A DNA stretch of 64,000 nt from CADEFX01 sp050260355 (GTDB lineage Bacteria > Pseudomonadota > Alphaproteobacteria > Rhizobiales > Hyphomicrobiaceae): the NCBI GenBank assembly GCA_050260355.1, contig JBLNBZ010000054.1:1-64000 (forward strand), in the 5' to 3' direction. Below the pieces are notes generated by a model. That model was not told the DNA's origin. It did not search any database and saw nothing but the letters and a program-made list of their open reading frames with translations. The translations under genes and the position numbers were made by a program. Position 1 is the first letter of the stretch, and each line of letters opens with the position of its first letter. This document shows, in pieces, positions 56,652 to 64,000 of the stretch.

Positions 56652-57623
56652 ATGCAACTCGGTGGAGGATCATCTGCCTTGCCGGCCTTCATGCCGGCCG
56701 AGCGCGCCATGCTCGGCGTCACGCTGGCGCTTGGGCTGGTCGACCTGACGCTGATCGTGGCCCGCGGTGCAGCCTTGGACTGGCCGGCCTACGCAATCAT
56801 CGTCGCGATCAGCGTTGTCGTGCTGGGGCTCGGGCTCTTCTACCGCCGCACCCGGCGAAGCGAGGCGCTCGCCGCGACGCTCATTGCGACCGCGAGCTTT
56901 CTTCTCTTTACGCTGGTTGCGTCGGTGTCCAACTACCTGCTGCTGCCGGTGTGGCGGTCACCCATCGACCCGCTATTGGCGCAGCTCGACGCCAGCCTCG
57001 GATTTCATTGGCCCGATCTGCTGGCATTCGCGGCCAGCCATCCGCTGGCCGTCGAAGCCATGCGCTTTGCCTACCTGTCCTCGCTGCCGCAGTTCGCGCT
57101 GATCGTCGTCGTCCTCGGGCTCAGCGGGCGCACAGCCGATCTCTACGTCTTTATGCTCGCAACGACGCTGGCGTGCCTTGCCACCGTCGCGATCTGGGCG
57201 CTGTTTCCGTCTTTCGGTACGACGACCCTTTTCCATCTCGATGCTGCCGTTGAAAGGGCGGTTCGGCCGGTCGTTGGCTCCGCTTACGGCGCCGAGCTCA
57301 AGCGCCTCGCAGCGTACGGGCCTGCTGTGATCTCGCCCAAGAATGCCTTGGGCCTCATTGCCGCGCCGTCGTTTCATACCGTGATGGCGATCCTCGCCGC
57401 CTATGCGACGCTCGGCGTGCGGTGGCTCTCACCGGCCGCAATCGTGCTCAACGTGATGGTGCTGCCCGGCGTCCTCGTGCACGGCGGCCATCACCTGGTC
57501 GATGTGCTCGCGGGCGCGATCGTCGCCATCGCCGGCATCGCTGCTGCTCGCGCCTTGGTGCAAGGCTCACTCAAGCCGGCAAGCCTGTCGCCGGCGCATG
57601 CCGGCGCCGCGCTCCCGCACTGA
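56652..57623 (+). CDS. PAP2-superfamily membrane protein (Aur1/inositolphosphotransferase-like)
   Basis: A 323-residue multi-pass protein with about seven hydrophobic segments. The late motifs GLIAAPSFHTVMAILAAYA and LVHGGHHLVDVLAGA match the PAP2_3 branch, in which the two His act on a phosphate ester; the family includes lipid phosphatases and Aur1-type phosphotransferases. Substrate unknown. It has its own start region after the clpA terminator and converges with the HIT gene. Confidence 0.82.
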   Translation: MQLGGGSSALPAFMPAERAMLGVTLALGLVDLTLIVARGAALDWPAYAIIVAISVVVLGLGLFYRRTRRSEALAATLIATASFLLFTLVASVSNYLLLPVWRSPIDPLLAQLDASLGFHWPDLLAFAASHPLAVEAMRFAYLSSLPQFALIVVVLGLSGRTADLYVFMLATTLACLATVAIWALFPSFGTTTLFHLDAAVERAVRPVVGSAYGAELKRLAAYGPAVISPKNALGLIAAPSFHTVMAILAAYATLGVRWLSPAAIVLNVMVLPGVLVHGGHHLVDVLAGAIVAIAGIAAARALVQGSLKPASLSPAHAGAALPH

Positions 57624-57652
57624 GACGCCGGCTCGCGTTGCCGCTCGTCGGC

Positions 57653-58075
57653 TCAGCCAGCGAGAGCAGCGCGGATCTTGTCCGCATTCGCTGCCAGTAT
57701 CTCCGGCTGCTCCATCCGTCCCGTATGCGGCTGCAGACTGACGCCATTCCAACGTGGCAGCACGTGAAAGTGAAGATGGAAAACCACCTGGCCGCCCGCC
57801 GGCTCGTTGAACTGCTGCAGCGTCACGCCGTGTGCCCCGAACGCCTTCACCAGGGCGTGTGAGATCTTCTGCACCGTGCGCATGCAGGTCGCCATCTGCT
57901 CTGGAGAGGCATCGAAGATGTTGCGTGCCGGCGTTTTGGGCACAACCAGCGTGTGGCCCTGGCAGCGTGGCATGATGTCCAGGAACGCGAGCGTATCGGC
58001 ATCCTCGTAGACTTTGTGGGCCGGAAGCTCCCCGCGCAGGATCTTCGCGAAGATGTTGCTGTTGTCGTAGGCCAT
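57653..58075 (-). CDS. HIT family protein (HINT-type nucleotide hydrolase)
   Basis: A 140-residue histidine-triad protein, with the H-x-H-x-H motif in VVFHLHFHVLPRW. HINT-type enzymes cleave nucleoside phosphoramidates and adenylated aminoacyl compounds. The N-terminal NIFAKILRGELPAHKVYED and DIMPRCQGHTLVVPK are characteristic. ATG 58075 begins MAYDNSNIF. Confidence 0.93.
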   Translation of the reverse strand: MAYDNSNIFAKILRGELPAHKVYEDADTLAFLDIMPRCQGHTLVVPKTPARNIFDASPEQMATCMRTVQKISHALVKAFGAHGVTLQQFNEPAGGQVVFHLHFHVLPRWNGVSLQPHTGRMEQPEILAANADKIRAALAG

Positions 58076-58219
58076 GTCCGAAATACCTCGCGCCGGAACC
58101 TATGGCCTGTTAAGCGCCCGGAAACCTTGCCGTCAAGTAGGCGGCCCATATTGAACATTGCCGGCGCCTTCGCGCGCTAGGCTCGCGGAGATTGCACCCG
58201 CCCGCGATTGGACGAACCC

Positions 58220-58435
58220 ATGGTCGCCTCGGAAGCACCCGAATTGGAACCGGCACGGAAGGTCGATGCAGACGGCATCGTTACCCAGCACCTGCTGGCG
58301 CGTCGCATGCAGGGCCGCCTGTTGCGCATCTTTGCAGTGATCGCCGTCGTGCTTGCAGCTACCGGCGCCTTGGTCGTCGTACGCTCGGCCACGGTCCCCC
58401 TCGAGCCTGCTGCCACCTTCGCATTTCGCGTGTGA
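58220..58435 (+). CDS. Small single-pass membrane protein, unknown
   Basis: A 71-residue product from ATG 58220 with an acidic N-terminal half and one hydrophobic segment (LLRIFAVIAVVLAATGALVVV). It ends three bases before the converging FemAB-like gene. The ribosome site is weak and I do not recognise the family. Confidence 0.45.
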   Translation: MVASEAPELEPARKVDADGIVTQHLLARRMQGRLLRIFAVIAVVLAATGALVVVRSATVPLEPAATFAFRV

Positions 58436-58438
58436 CGC

Positions 58439-59617
58439 TCAGGCTTGCGTGTCCGCACCCTTCTTGTAGGGAGCGTATTCGGCAAGCATCTCGCGCTGCT
58501 CCTGCATCTGCGCACGCTCCTCTGCGAGGTAGCGCGCGACGGCCCGCCTGAAGCCCGGCTCGCGGATCCAGTGCACCGAATACGTGGGCGTGGGCATGTA
58601 TCCGCGCGCGAGCTTGTGCTCACCTTGAGCGCCCGCTTCGACTCGCGGCAAGCGATGCGCGATGGCGTACTCGATGGCCTGGTAGTAGCAGACCTCGAAG
58701 TGCAGGCAGGGATGCTGCTCGATCGCCCCCCAGTAGCGGCCGTACAGGCAGTCGCCGCCGATCAGGTTGAGCGCTCCCGCAACGTAGCGCCCGTCGCGTC
58801 GCGCCATGACGAGGAGGCAGCGATCGGCCATGCTCGCACCCAGCAGGGAGAAGAACTTCCGATTGAGATACGGCCGGCCCCATTTGCGGCTGCCCGTGTC
58901 CATGTAGAACGCGTAGAATGCATCCCAGTGGCCCTCGGTAATGTCGGCCCCCGTCACCCATTCGATGCTCAGTCCATCAGCGAGCGCCTGCTCGCGCTCC
59001 TTGCGCACCGTCTTGCGCTTGCGCGAGGCGAGCGTCGCAAGGAACTCATCGAAGCTGGCGTAGCCTCGATTGTGCCAGTGGAACTGCTGATCCGTGCGCT
59101 GCAGCAGACCGTACTTACCCAGTCTGGTCCACTCGCCCTCGGACAGAAACGTGATGTGCAAGGAGGAGGCATCGCGCTGGCCGGCGAGCTCGATCGCGCC
59201 TGCGACCAGGAGCTGCTCCCGGGCCTCCTGTCCGGCTCCTGGCGTCACCAGCAGGCGACGGCCGGGCACGGGCGTGAACGGCACCGAGACCTGCAGCTTG
59301 GGATAGTAGCGTCCGCCGGCCCGCTCGAAGGCGTCGGCCCAGCCGTAGTCGAAGACATATTCGCCGCGGCTGTGCGATTTCAGGTAGCACGGCATGACGC
59401 CGGTGACGCAGCCATCCTCCTCCAGGACCAGGTGCTGCACGAGCCAGCCGGTCCGCGCCGACACGGTTCCCGCATCCTCCAGCGCCTTCAGGAAGGCGTG
59501 GGCCACGAATGGATCGAATGGATACTCCGGCGGATTGGCGACCTGGTCCCAAGCCTCCGCCGGCAGGTCCGCGATCTTGGGCAGAACCTTGATGATGGAC
59601 TTGGTGCTGCCAGGCAT
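58439..59617 (-). CDS. FemAB-like / GNAT-fold acyltransferase (COG3146, DUF482)
   Basis: A 392-residue cytoplasmic protein of the DUF482/COG3146 family, related to FemAB peptidoglycan-bridge and GNAT acyltransferases. Landmarks are YPFDPFVAHAFLKALEDAG, DYGWADAFERAGGRYYPKL, FTPVPGRRLL, SSLHITFLSEGEW and HFEVCYYQAIEYAI with GAQGEHKLARGY near the end. Its substrate is not established. ATG 59617 is seven bases after AAAGGAG; the ATG at 59623 would sit too close to it. Confidence 0.85.
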   Translation of the reverse strand: MPGSTKSIIKVLPKIADLPAEAWDQVANPPEYPFDPFVAHAFLKALEDAGTVSARTGWLVQHLVLEEDGCVTGVMPCYLKSHSRGEYVFDYGWADAFERAGGRYYPKLQVSVPFTPVPGRRLLVTPGAGQEAREQLLVAGAIELAGQRDASSLHITFLSEGEWTRLGKYGLLQRTDQQFHWHNRGYASFDEFLATLASRKRKTVRKEREQALADGLSIEWVTGADITEGHWDAFYAFYMDTGSRKWGRPYLNRKFFSLLGASMADRCLLVMARRDGRYVAGALNLIGGDCLYGRYWGAIEQHPCLHFEVCYYQAIEYAIAHRLPRVEAGAQGEHKLARGYMPTPTYSVHWIREPGFRRAVARYLAEERAQMQEQREMLAEYAPYKKGADTQA

Positions 59618-59776
59618 TGGCATGCTCCTTTGGGCAATCAGCACCAGTCTAAAGCAACCGCTCGCCGAATGGGTTGTTCACATGTGACGCACTCGGATGC
59701 GCCCGCAACGACGAATTGGGATAAGTTCGCGCCCCGCGGATCGGACAGGAATGCAGCCGGCACGGTCGAGGTTGTC

Positions 59777-60698
59777 ATGCGCAAGCCCCTCTTTGCACTG
59801 GCGCTCGTCGCCACGGTTCTGGCGTCGCTGTCCTGCGCACATGCACGCGAGCCCGAGGAGGGCGTCAAGGTCGGCAATCCGTCTTTCCTCCGGCGCCTCG
59901 TTTCGGCTGACCGGGTCGAGCGGGCGGCGACTTTGCAGTACAGCCAGTTGAAGGCTCAGGCGCAGGCAAGGCACGCGCTGCTGCCGCCCGATTCATCCGC
60001 AAAACGTACGGCTGCGCCGCATCGCCCGCGACCTTCTGCCCCACGCCGACAAGTGGAATCCGCGAGCCAAGCAGTGGCGCTGGGAGGTGGTCACGCTGGC
60101 GTCGAAGAATATCAACGCGTTCTGCATGCCGGGCGGCAAGATTGCGTTCTTTACGGGAATCCTGGAGCGGCTGCAGCTCACCGACGATGAGGTCGCCATG
60201 ATCATGGGGCACGAGATCGCTCACGCCCTGCGCGAGCATGCGCGCGAGCGGGCCGCGAAATCCACCTTGACCAACATAACCGGCCGTATTGCCGGCCTCC
60301 TGCTCTTTGGGCAGGGCGGAGATATTATCGGCGCGGCCGGCAGCAACTTGCTGACGCTCAAATTCTCGCGGGACGATGAGCGGGAGGCCGATCTCGTCGG
60401 CATGGAGCTGGCTGCCCGCGGCGGCTACAATCCGGCGGCGGGCATCACGCTCTGGGAAAAGATGACGGCGGTTGCCAAGGGCGGGCCACCGCAGTGGATG
60501 TCGACGCATCCTTCCGGTCAGTCGCGCATTCAGCTCATCAAGGACCACCTCAAGGAGGTGGAGCCGCTGTACGAAAGGGCGAAGGCGGCCAAGGGCTCGG
60601 GCCAGATGCCCGAGACGCTGCGGAAAGAGGCAGAGCCGCAAGGCTCTTCGTCTGGAGCCGCCGAGCCGGTGCCGCCCCTGCCGGACCGCCGCCAGTAA
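59777..60698 (+). pseudogene. M48-family metallopeptidase, split by a single-base frameshift
   Basis: The gene opens at ATG 59777 with a signal peptide (MRKPLFALALVATVLASLSC, cleavage after AHA) and continues as NPSFLRRLVSADRVERAATL, typical of secreted M48 peptidases. Near 59992 the frame breaks. Dropping one T of GATTCAT restores DHPQNVRLRRIARDLLPHA and KWNPRAKQWRWEVVTLASKN, which then runs to the TGA at 60698. The catalytic zinc motif HEIAH is in MGHEIAHALREHARE, the third ligand region is DDEREADLVGMELAAR, and a Pro-rich tail ends it. Undamaged, it would be a periplasmic quality-control protease of about 306 residues. A real mutation and a sequencing error are both possible. Confidence 0.8.
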
Positions 60699-60738
60699 TG
60701 GTTGGCGGGCGGCCTCGAACGCGAGAGGTTCGCGACCG

Positions 60739-60969
60739 ATGAGCGACTTTTCACTGCGACAGGGCCAGCGGTATCGAGCGACGTTGTCACTCGGCCTCTT
60801 CGAGCAATTCGCGACCAATGAGATGATTGCTGAGCGGCTGCGCGCTGCAGGTTTCGCTGACGTCCGCGTCGACGGCGAGGGCAAGATCCGGCGTGCCGAA
60901 GGCGTGTGGCAGCAATCCGACATGATCGCGGAGCTGCCGCAGCAAGTGAAAAGCGTGTCCGAAGTTTAG
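60739..60969 (+). CDS. Small hypothetical protein (76 residues)
   Basis: ATG 60739 begins MSDFSLRQGQRYRATLSLGL. The sequence contains FATNEMIAERLRAAGFADVRVDGEGKIR, an alpha-beta pattern resembling one SPOR-like or ferredoxin-like unit. Small proteins of this pattern occur in Hyphomicrobiales but I cannot assign a function. Confidence 0.6.
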   Translation: MSDFSLRQGQRYRATLSLGLFEQFATNEMIAERLRAAGFADVRVDGEGKIRRAEGVWQQSDMIAELPQQVKSVSEV

Positions 60970-61056
60970 CCCGCAGCGCGGGCCCGGCGCCATCTCGGTG
61001 CAACCAATTCCAGCTTAGCGCGTTTGCACCCTCACCGGGAACGTAAGGGGTCGCTG

Positions 61057-61263
61057 ATGGGTTTGGACGATCGGGGGCGCGAGCCCAGTCCGCGCGGCCG
61101 CGAGCGCGGCGGCCAGCAAGAGCAGCGGGACTTTTCGGGGCAAGACGCACGCCCTAACCTCGCGGATCTATGGACTCTCATCGAACGCGGGCGCCAACTC
61201 TCTGCGCAATCGCATTCGCTCATGCTCCGCCTGGTGAACCTTTTTCGGGACCGCGAGAAATAG
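61057..61263 (+). CDS. Small charged hypothetical protein (68 residues)
   Basis: ATG 61057 follows AAGGGG. The N-terminal half is Arg/Gly/Gln-rich and disordered; the C-terminal half NLADLWTLIERGRQLSAQSH and LMLRLVNLFRDRE is a probable amphipathic helix. No family recognised. Confidence 0.5.
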   Translation: MGLDDRGREPSPRGRERGGQQEQRDFSGQDARPNLADLWTLIERGRQLSAQSHSLMLRLVNLFRDREK

Positions 61264-61292
61264 TCATCGGCCGGTGCGCGGGGCGGCATCGC

Positions 61293-61317
61293 GGAACGGG
61301 TTGGTGTGGGCCGCGTT
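61293..61317 (+). promoter_or_regulatory. EcfG-type stress promoter of the PRC-barrel gene
   Basis: GGAAC (61293-61297), 16 bases, CGTT (61314-61317). It lies 35 bases before the start codon at 61352 and matches the promoters of phyR and nepR-ecfG. Confidence 0.78.
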
Positions 61318-61351
61318 GTCTCGCCAGAACGCGAAATAAGGAGCGAGCGCA

Positions 61352-61717
61352 ATGGCGGTTTCGACGGTTCATCCGAACCACAATCTGATCTCGAGCGAGG
61401 ACATCGAAGGCACAATCGTCTACGGCACGGGGGACAACAAGGTCGGCACGATCGATCACCTCATGATCGATAAGGTCTCCGGCCGGGTCACCTACGCCGT
61501 CATGAGCTTCGGCGGTTTTCTCGGGCTCGGCCATAGCCACTTCCCCGTGCCGTGGGGCGCCCTCAAATACGACACGTCGCTTGGCGGCTTCCGCACCAAC
61601 ATCGACGAGGGACAACTGCGGGATTCGCCACAGTTCAGTGACGACTCGTGGGGCGATCGGGCCTGGGAAGCCGAGATGCACAAGCACTACAAGGTGCCCC
61701 CGTATTGGGGACTGTAG
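61352..61717 (+). CDS. PRC-barrel domain protein
   Basis: A 121-residue protein with a PRC-barrel fold: SSEDIEGTIVYGTGDNKVGTI, DHLMIDKVSGRVTYAVMSFG, HFPVPWGALKYD and a closing HKHYKVPPYWG. Such proteins are often stress-induced in Rhizobiales. ATG 61352 follows AAGGAG by eight bases. The EcfG-type promoter upstream predicts general stress control. Confidence 0.88.
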   Translation: MAVSTVHPNHNLISSEDIEGTIVYGTGDNKVGTIDHLMIDKVSGRVTYAVMSFGGFLGLGHSHFPVPWGALKYDTSLGGFRTNIDEGQLRDSPQFSDDSWGDRAWEAEMHKHYKVPPYWGL

Positions 61718-61870
61718 ATTTCGCCGTGCGATCTCGGGATTCTTCCGATTGTCGGCATTCTGTTAATGCGCACAGTAATTCCCTTCTTCGAAGGCCAACG
61801 TAGCGGCTGATCCGAGCCGCTACGTTTGTGTGGAGATCATGACGCCACGCCTTGCCGTCGGAAGGGTGCC

Positions 61871-62332
61871 GTGACAGCAAACGCTTTGGACTTGTCCGAT
61901 TCACCACCTTTGGAGCGTATGAACAACCCGACTATGGCCTTTGCGTCAGGCGCGTTGCTGTTCCTGACGAGTTCCGCCGTTCACTCGCTGCAGGCTAGCG
62001 AGGCCGCCTCCCGGCTGTGGTGGGCTGCGCTCATCGTGGTGGCAGCGTGCCACGCAGTCCTGGGGTTTTCGGCAATTGGCGGGGCTGAGGCGTTTCAGCG
62101 CCGTCAATGGGGCACGGCGGTGATCTGCGCCGTGACCAGCGCCGCCATCACGGCGATCGCCTCGGCGGCAGCAATCCTGGCGGCCGTTTCGTTTCCAATC
62201 GCGATGGGGCGGGCGACTGCGGTGGTCTTGATCGCGGCCTCGGCTGTCATCGCCAGCGCGGCGGTGGTCGTTGCGATAGCGCAGCCTCTCCGCAGTGCGC
62301 TCGGTCGTCGCTTCCGGGTCCAGGGACGCTGA
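61871..62332 (+). CDS. Four-helix membrane protein, unknown
   Basis: From the GTG at 61871 (GGAAGGGT upstream) the 153-residue product has four hydrophobic segments (MAFASGALLFLTSSAVHSL, LWWAALIVVAACHAVLGFS, AVICAVTSAAITAIASAAA and AVVLIAASAVIASAAVVVAI). A later ATG at 61919 is possible. No family recognised; no link to neighbours is visible beyond orientation. Confidence 0.6.
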   Translation: MTANALDLSDSPPLERMNNPTMAFASGALLFLTSSAVHSLQASEAASRLWWAALIVVAACHAVLGFSAIGGAEAFQRRQWGTAVICAVTSAAITAIASAAAILAAVSFPIAMGRATAVVLIAASAVIASAAVVVAIAQPLRSALGRRFRVQGR

Positions 62333-62555
62333 TCGTCCGTTCCCGTCGGTTGCTCATGCGACCCATGGAGATTTCCACATCAATCCACCGGATATCCCCG
62401 GCGCTGTGGACAAGAATGCCACACACGCAGGCAAAGACGGATGCTTGAACCCGCTGGAAGTTGAACGTTTGGCCGAATCACGTCCTCTAGGATTTCCTGA
62501 AGACTAATGCGCTCCGCGGCGGGGCGCTTCGGCTGGCAACGAGCGGGGGTTACAC
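62333..62555 (+). other. Leader region of the BcsS-like gene
   Basis: No gene is supported; a short frame from 62295 lacks features. The stretch is less GC-rich near 62360-62400 (TTTCCACATCAATCCACC), which may contain the promoter. Confidence 0.3.
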
Positions 62556-63356
62556 ATGTTCTTCCGGAAGGCGAGTTGGACAATCGCTCTTGGTGCGACA
62601 CTCGGATTGTTCCTTGGCTCGGGCGCTGCGACCGCCGGGGGCGTGAAAGATGGCTTCGTGGGTCCCGACGGTGGCGCGAAGGCTTTCGTCATGTATTCAG
62701 GCTTCGACGTCGCCAACGATGTCAATTACGCCTATCAGGGCCTGATCTATTCGTTCAACAGAGACATCGGCAGGGACGGCTTCCTGTTGCGCCTCTACGG
62801 CAGCCACGTCGACTACGAGTACGACAACTCGGGCGTTCCCGGCGGCCGGGTCGACGGTGACGGCTGGCAGGGCGATGTGATGATCGGCTACAAGATCGGT
62901 CGCGGGGTCTGGTGGGCGGCTGGCTACATCGGCGTCGATTATCAGGATCACGATCTGACACCGAACGACTTCAGCAATCCGGTCCGCGGCTCCGAGGTCG
63001 GGTTCAAGGTTTCTGCCGACATGGCGACCCTGCGCGAAGGGACGCCGCTGTACTTCTCGCTCGGCGGTGAATACTCGACAGCCTTCAATAGCTACTGGGC
63101 CCGCGCCCGGGTCGGTCTCAACCAGCCGCGCTACACATTCGGCCCCGAGTTCATTGCCATGGGCAGCGACTCCTTCGATGCGCAGCGCGTCGGCGCCTTC
63201 CTCACCTTCGATTTGAACCTGACGCCGACCATGCCGATCGAGGTGACGATCTCCGGCGGCTATCAGTTCGTCGGCGACTCGAACAACGGTGACGGCTTCG
63301 GCAGCGGCGGTGGCGAGGGTGGCTACGGCGGCGTGAACTTCACGGTGCTGTTCTAG
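62556..63356 (+). CDS. Cellulose biosynthesis protein BcsS-like outer-membrane protein
   Basis: A 266-residue protein with a signal peptide (FFRKASWTIALGATLGLFLG, cleavage near ATAGG) and an amphipathic beta-strand pattern ending in Phe, typical of outer-membrane barrels. Residues around YQGLIYSFNRDIGRDGFLLR and YGSHVDYEYD with GWQGDVMIGYKI resemble BcsS, which accompanies cellulose or exopolysaccharide synthesis in Rhizobiales. No bcsA gene is visible, but the next gene begins like a polysaccharide enzyme. The last part is Gly/Asn-rich. The gene ends in a hairpin terminator. Confidence 0.65.
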   Translation: MFFRKASWTIALGATLGLFLGSGAATAGGVKDGFVGPDGGAKAFVMYSGFDVANDVNYAYQGLIYSFNRDIGRDGFLLRLYGSHVDYEYDNSGVPGGRVDGDGWQGDVMIGYKIGRGVWWAAGYIGVDYQDHDLTPNDFSNPVRGSEVGFKVSADMATLREGTPLYFSLGGEYSTAFNSYWARARVGLNQPRYTFGPEFIAMGSDSFDAQRVGAFLTFDLNLTPTMPIEVTISGGYQFVGDSNNGDGFGSGGGEGGYGGVNFTVLF

Positions 63357-63394
63357 GATTTTCTCGACACGCCGACCCGCTCAGATCCGAGCGG

Positions 63395-63430
63395 CTCCGG
63401 GGAGGCCCACGGCCTCCCCGGAGTCGTTTT
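63395..63430 (+). terminator. Terminator after the BcsS-like gene
   Basis: A perfect 13-bp GC stem (63395-63407 with 63411-63423), a three-base loop and TCGTTTTC. It lies about 40 bases past the stop codon. Confidence 0.8.
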
Positions 63431-63727
63431 CATATCGCCGTGTCCTACTTTGAGATTTCCACAAATGATATCGGATATCGGATTTGCGTTTTGAAAGTCA
63501 CGGAACACATTGAATTTTCGGCGTCAACGCGCCGGGTGGACCGCGCTCCTTCCCATTCCTGCACACCTATCGGTACGAGTGCATTAGTTCGCGCCGAAAT
63601 GGGACAAGAATATAAATTTACTAAACCCGGGACTTTAAATATCTCAATTGAATATCCGATGATAACAGTCCGTTGACTTTCATAGAGGTCAACAGGGACG
63701 CCCTGCGGCGGCGGGGCAGTATGCGTC
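63431..63727. other. AT-rich intergenic segment
   Basis: Base composition is clearly more AT-rich than the rest of the window (for example TATAAATTTACTAAACC and CTTTAAATATCTCAATTG). It holds a 7-bp tandem repeat TATCGGA at 63469-63482 and an inverted copy TATCCGA at 63653-63659. A short open frame from GTG 63440 has no ribosome site and unusual codon use. It is probably the promoter and regulatory region of the next gene. Confidence 0.5.
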
Positions 63728-64000
63728 TTGTCGGCAAACGAACACTCCTCACGGCCCGTATTCTTCGATCCGAACGGGCATCGCCATTACATCGTGTCAG
63801 CGATCCACTGGGCAGCGTGCTCGCTCGCCGGCATCCTGGTGACATGCCTGATCGTCACGAGCCTGGCCGGGCCAGTGATGCCCAGCGTGCAGCTCAGCAA
63901 TCAGCAGCGTTCGCTGTCGGCGTCATCGGAATTGCCCGTTCTCTCGAGCGACGAGCCGGCCCTGGATCCGGCTCATGCGCGCAGCCCGGTGGCGGCGGCA
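63728..64000 (+). CDS. N-terminus of a membrane-anchored protein, probably a polysaccharide enzyme (cut by window end)
   Basis: From the TTG at 63728 the frame encodes SANEHSSRPVFFDPNGHRHY followed by one membrane segment (AACSLAGILVTCLIVTSLAG) and a Ser-rich region that runs off the window. The opening pattern F-F-D-P-x-G-x-R followed by a membrane span is familiar from large glycosyltransferase/polysaccharide deacetylase or glycosyl hydrolase proteins of Hyphomicrobiales. The start codon is uncertain, as no ATG or GTG is in frame after the last stop. Confidence 0.5.
   Translation, partial: MSANEHSSRPVFFDPNGHRHYIVSAIHWAACSLAGILVTCLIVTSLAGPVMPSVQLSNQQRSLSASSELPVLSSDEPALDPAHARSPVAAA

Noticed and set aside
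58445..59776. Long plus-strand open frame ahead of the M48 peptidase
   Set aside because: It is antisense to the FemAB-like gene; only the part from ATG 59777 has a signal peptide and family similarity.
61038..61061. GGAAC followed by GTT before the 68-residue gene at 61057
   Set aside because: The spacer is 18 bases, the C of CGTT is missing, and the -10 would lie inside the coding sequence.
63500..63530. GGAAC in the AT-rich segment as another EcfG promoter
   Set aside because: The base pattern 16-17 bases downstream is GTCA, not CGTT.
63721..64000. ATG-started frame at 63721 running to the window end
   Set aside because: The translation is Arg/Pro/Gly-rich with no hydrophobic segment, while the overlapping TTG frame gives a recognisable N-terminus and membrane span.

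Overview
The window is high-GC chromosomal DNA from an alphaproteobacterium, most likely of the order Hyphomicrobiales (Rhizobiales). The evidence is a complete PhyR-NepR-EcfG general stress response locus, a suf operon preceded by an Irr-type iron control element, an EipB (DUF1849) envelope protein, a BcsS-like outer-membrane protein, bactofilin, and the rne-amiC-mrcA-prfB gene order. I see no tRNA, rRNA, CRISPR array, insertion sequence or prophage. It reads as core genome, with housekeeping genes packed tightly on both strands.

Layout. 1-2.8 kb: the end of an aminotransferase, release factor RF3, and a secreted tyrosine-rich repeat protein. 2.9-6.7 kb: a TetR-controlled efflux cassette (regulator, HlyD adaptor, ABC ATPase, ABC-2 permease). 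6.9-15.9 kb: RNase E on the minus strand, then amidase AmiC, PBP1A and RF2, whose gene needs a programmed +1 frameshift. 16-25 kb: bactofilin, a DUF455 gene with a shifted C-terminus, a 1-Cys Bcp peroxiredoxin, a large AsmA/DUF3971-type protein, TyrS, AnmK and an alpha/beta hydrolase. 25.2-33.4 kb: the suf Fe-S assembly operon (iscR, cysteine desulfurase, sufB, an unknown 90-aa gene, sufC, sufD, sufS, sufT, sufA). 33.4-40.4 kb: DUF924, TfoX-N, a CoA transferase, a DEAD-box helicase, a small secreted protein, aquaporin, and a VWA/DnaJ gene pair. 40.5-46.9 kb: PutA, PanC, ParE. 46.9-48.7 kb: phyR diverging from nepR-ecfG. 48.7-58.1 kb: GDPD, RidA, EipB, a D,D-carboxypeptidase with a SPOR domain, phasin, ClpS-ClpA, a PAP2-type enzyme and a HIT protein. 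58.2-64 kb: a FemAB-like acyltransferase, a frameshifted M48 peptidase, several small unknown genes, a PRC-barrel protein, a BcsS-like protein and the start of a membrane-anchored polysaccharide-type enzyme.

How the parts connect. The clearest regulatory thread is the general stress response. Four sequences match the EcfG promoter pattern (GGAAC, 16-17 bases, CGTT). Two are back to back between phyR and nepR-ecfG. One precedes the tyrosine-rich secreted protein and one precedes the PRC-barrel gene, so both proteins are predicted stress-regulon members encoded in this window. A second thread is iron: the suf promoter overlaps a near-consensus Irr box, and the first gene is an IscR-type sensor, so two iron/Fe-S inputs probably meet there. 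A third is envelope growth (AmiC, PBP1A, bactofilin, carboxypeptidase, AnmK, EipB, AsmA-like protein).

Two genes (DUF455 and M48 peptidase) each carry a single-base frameshift that splits an otherwise well conserved protein. These may be real mutations or sequencing errors. Nothing here is clearly a wholly new system. The best candidates for undescribed biology are the stress-regulated tyrosine-rich protein, the unknown gene inside the suf operon, and the VWA-DnaJ pair.
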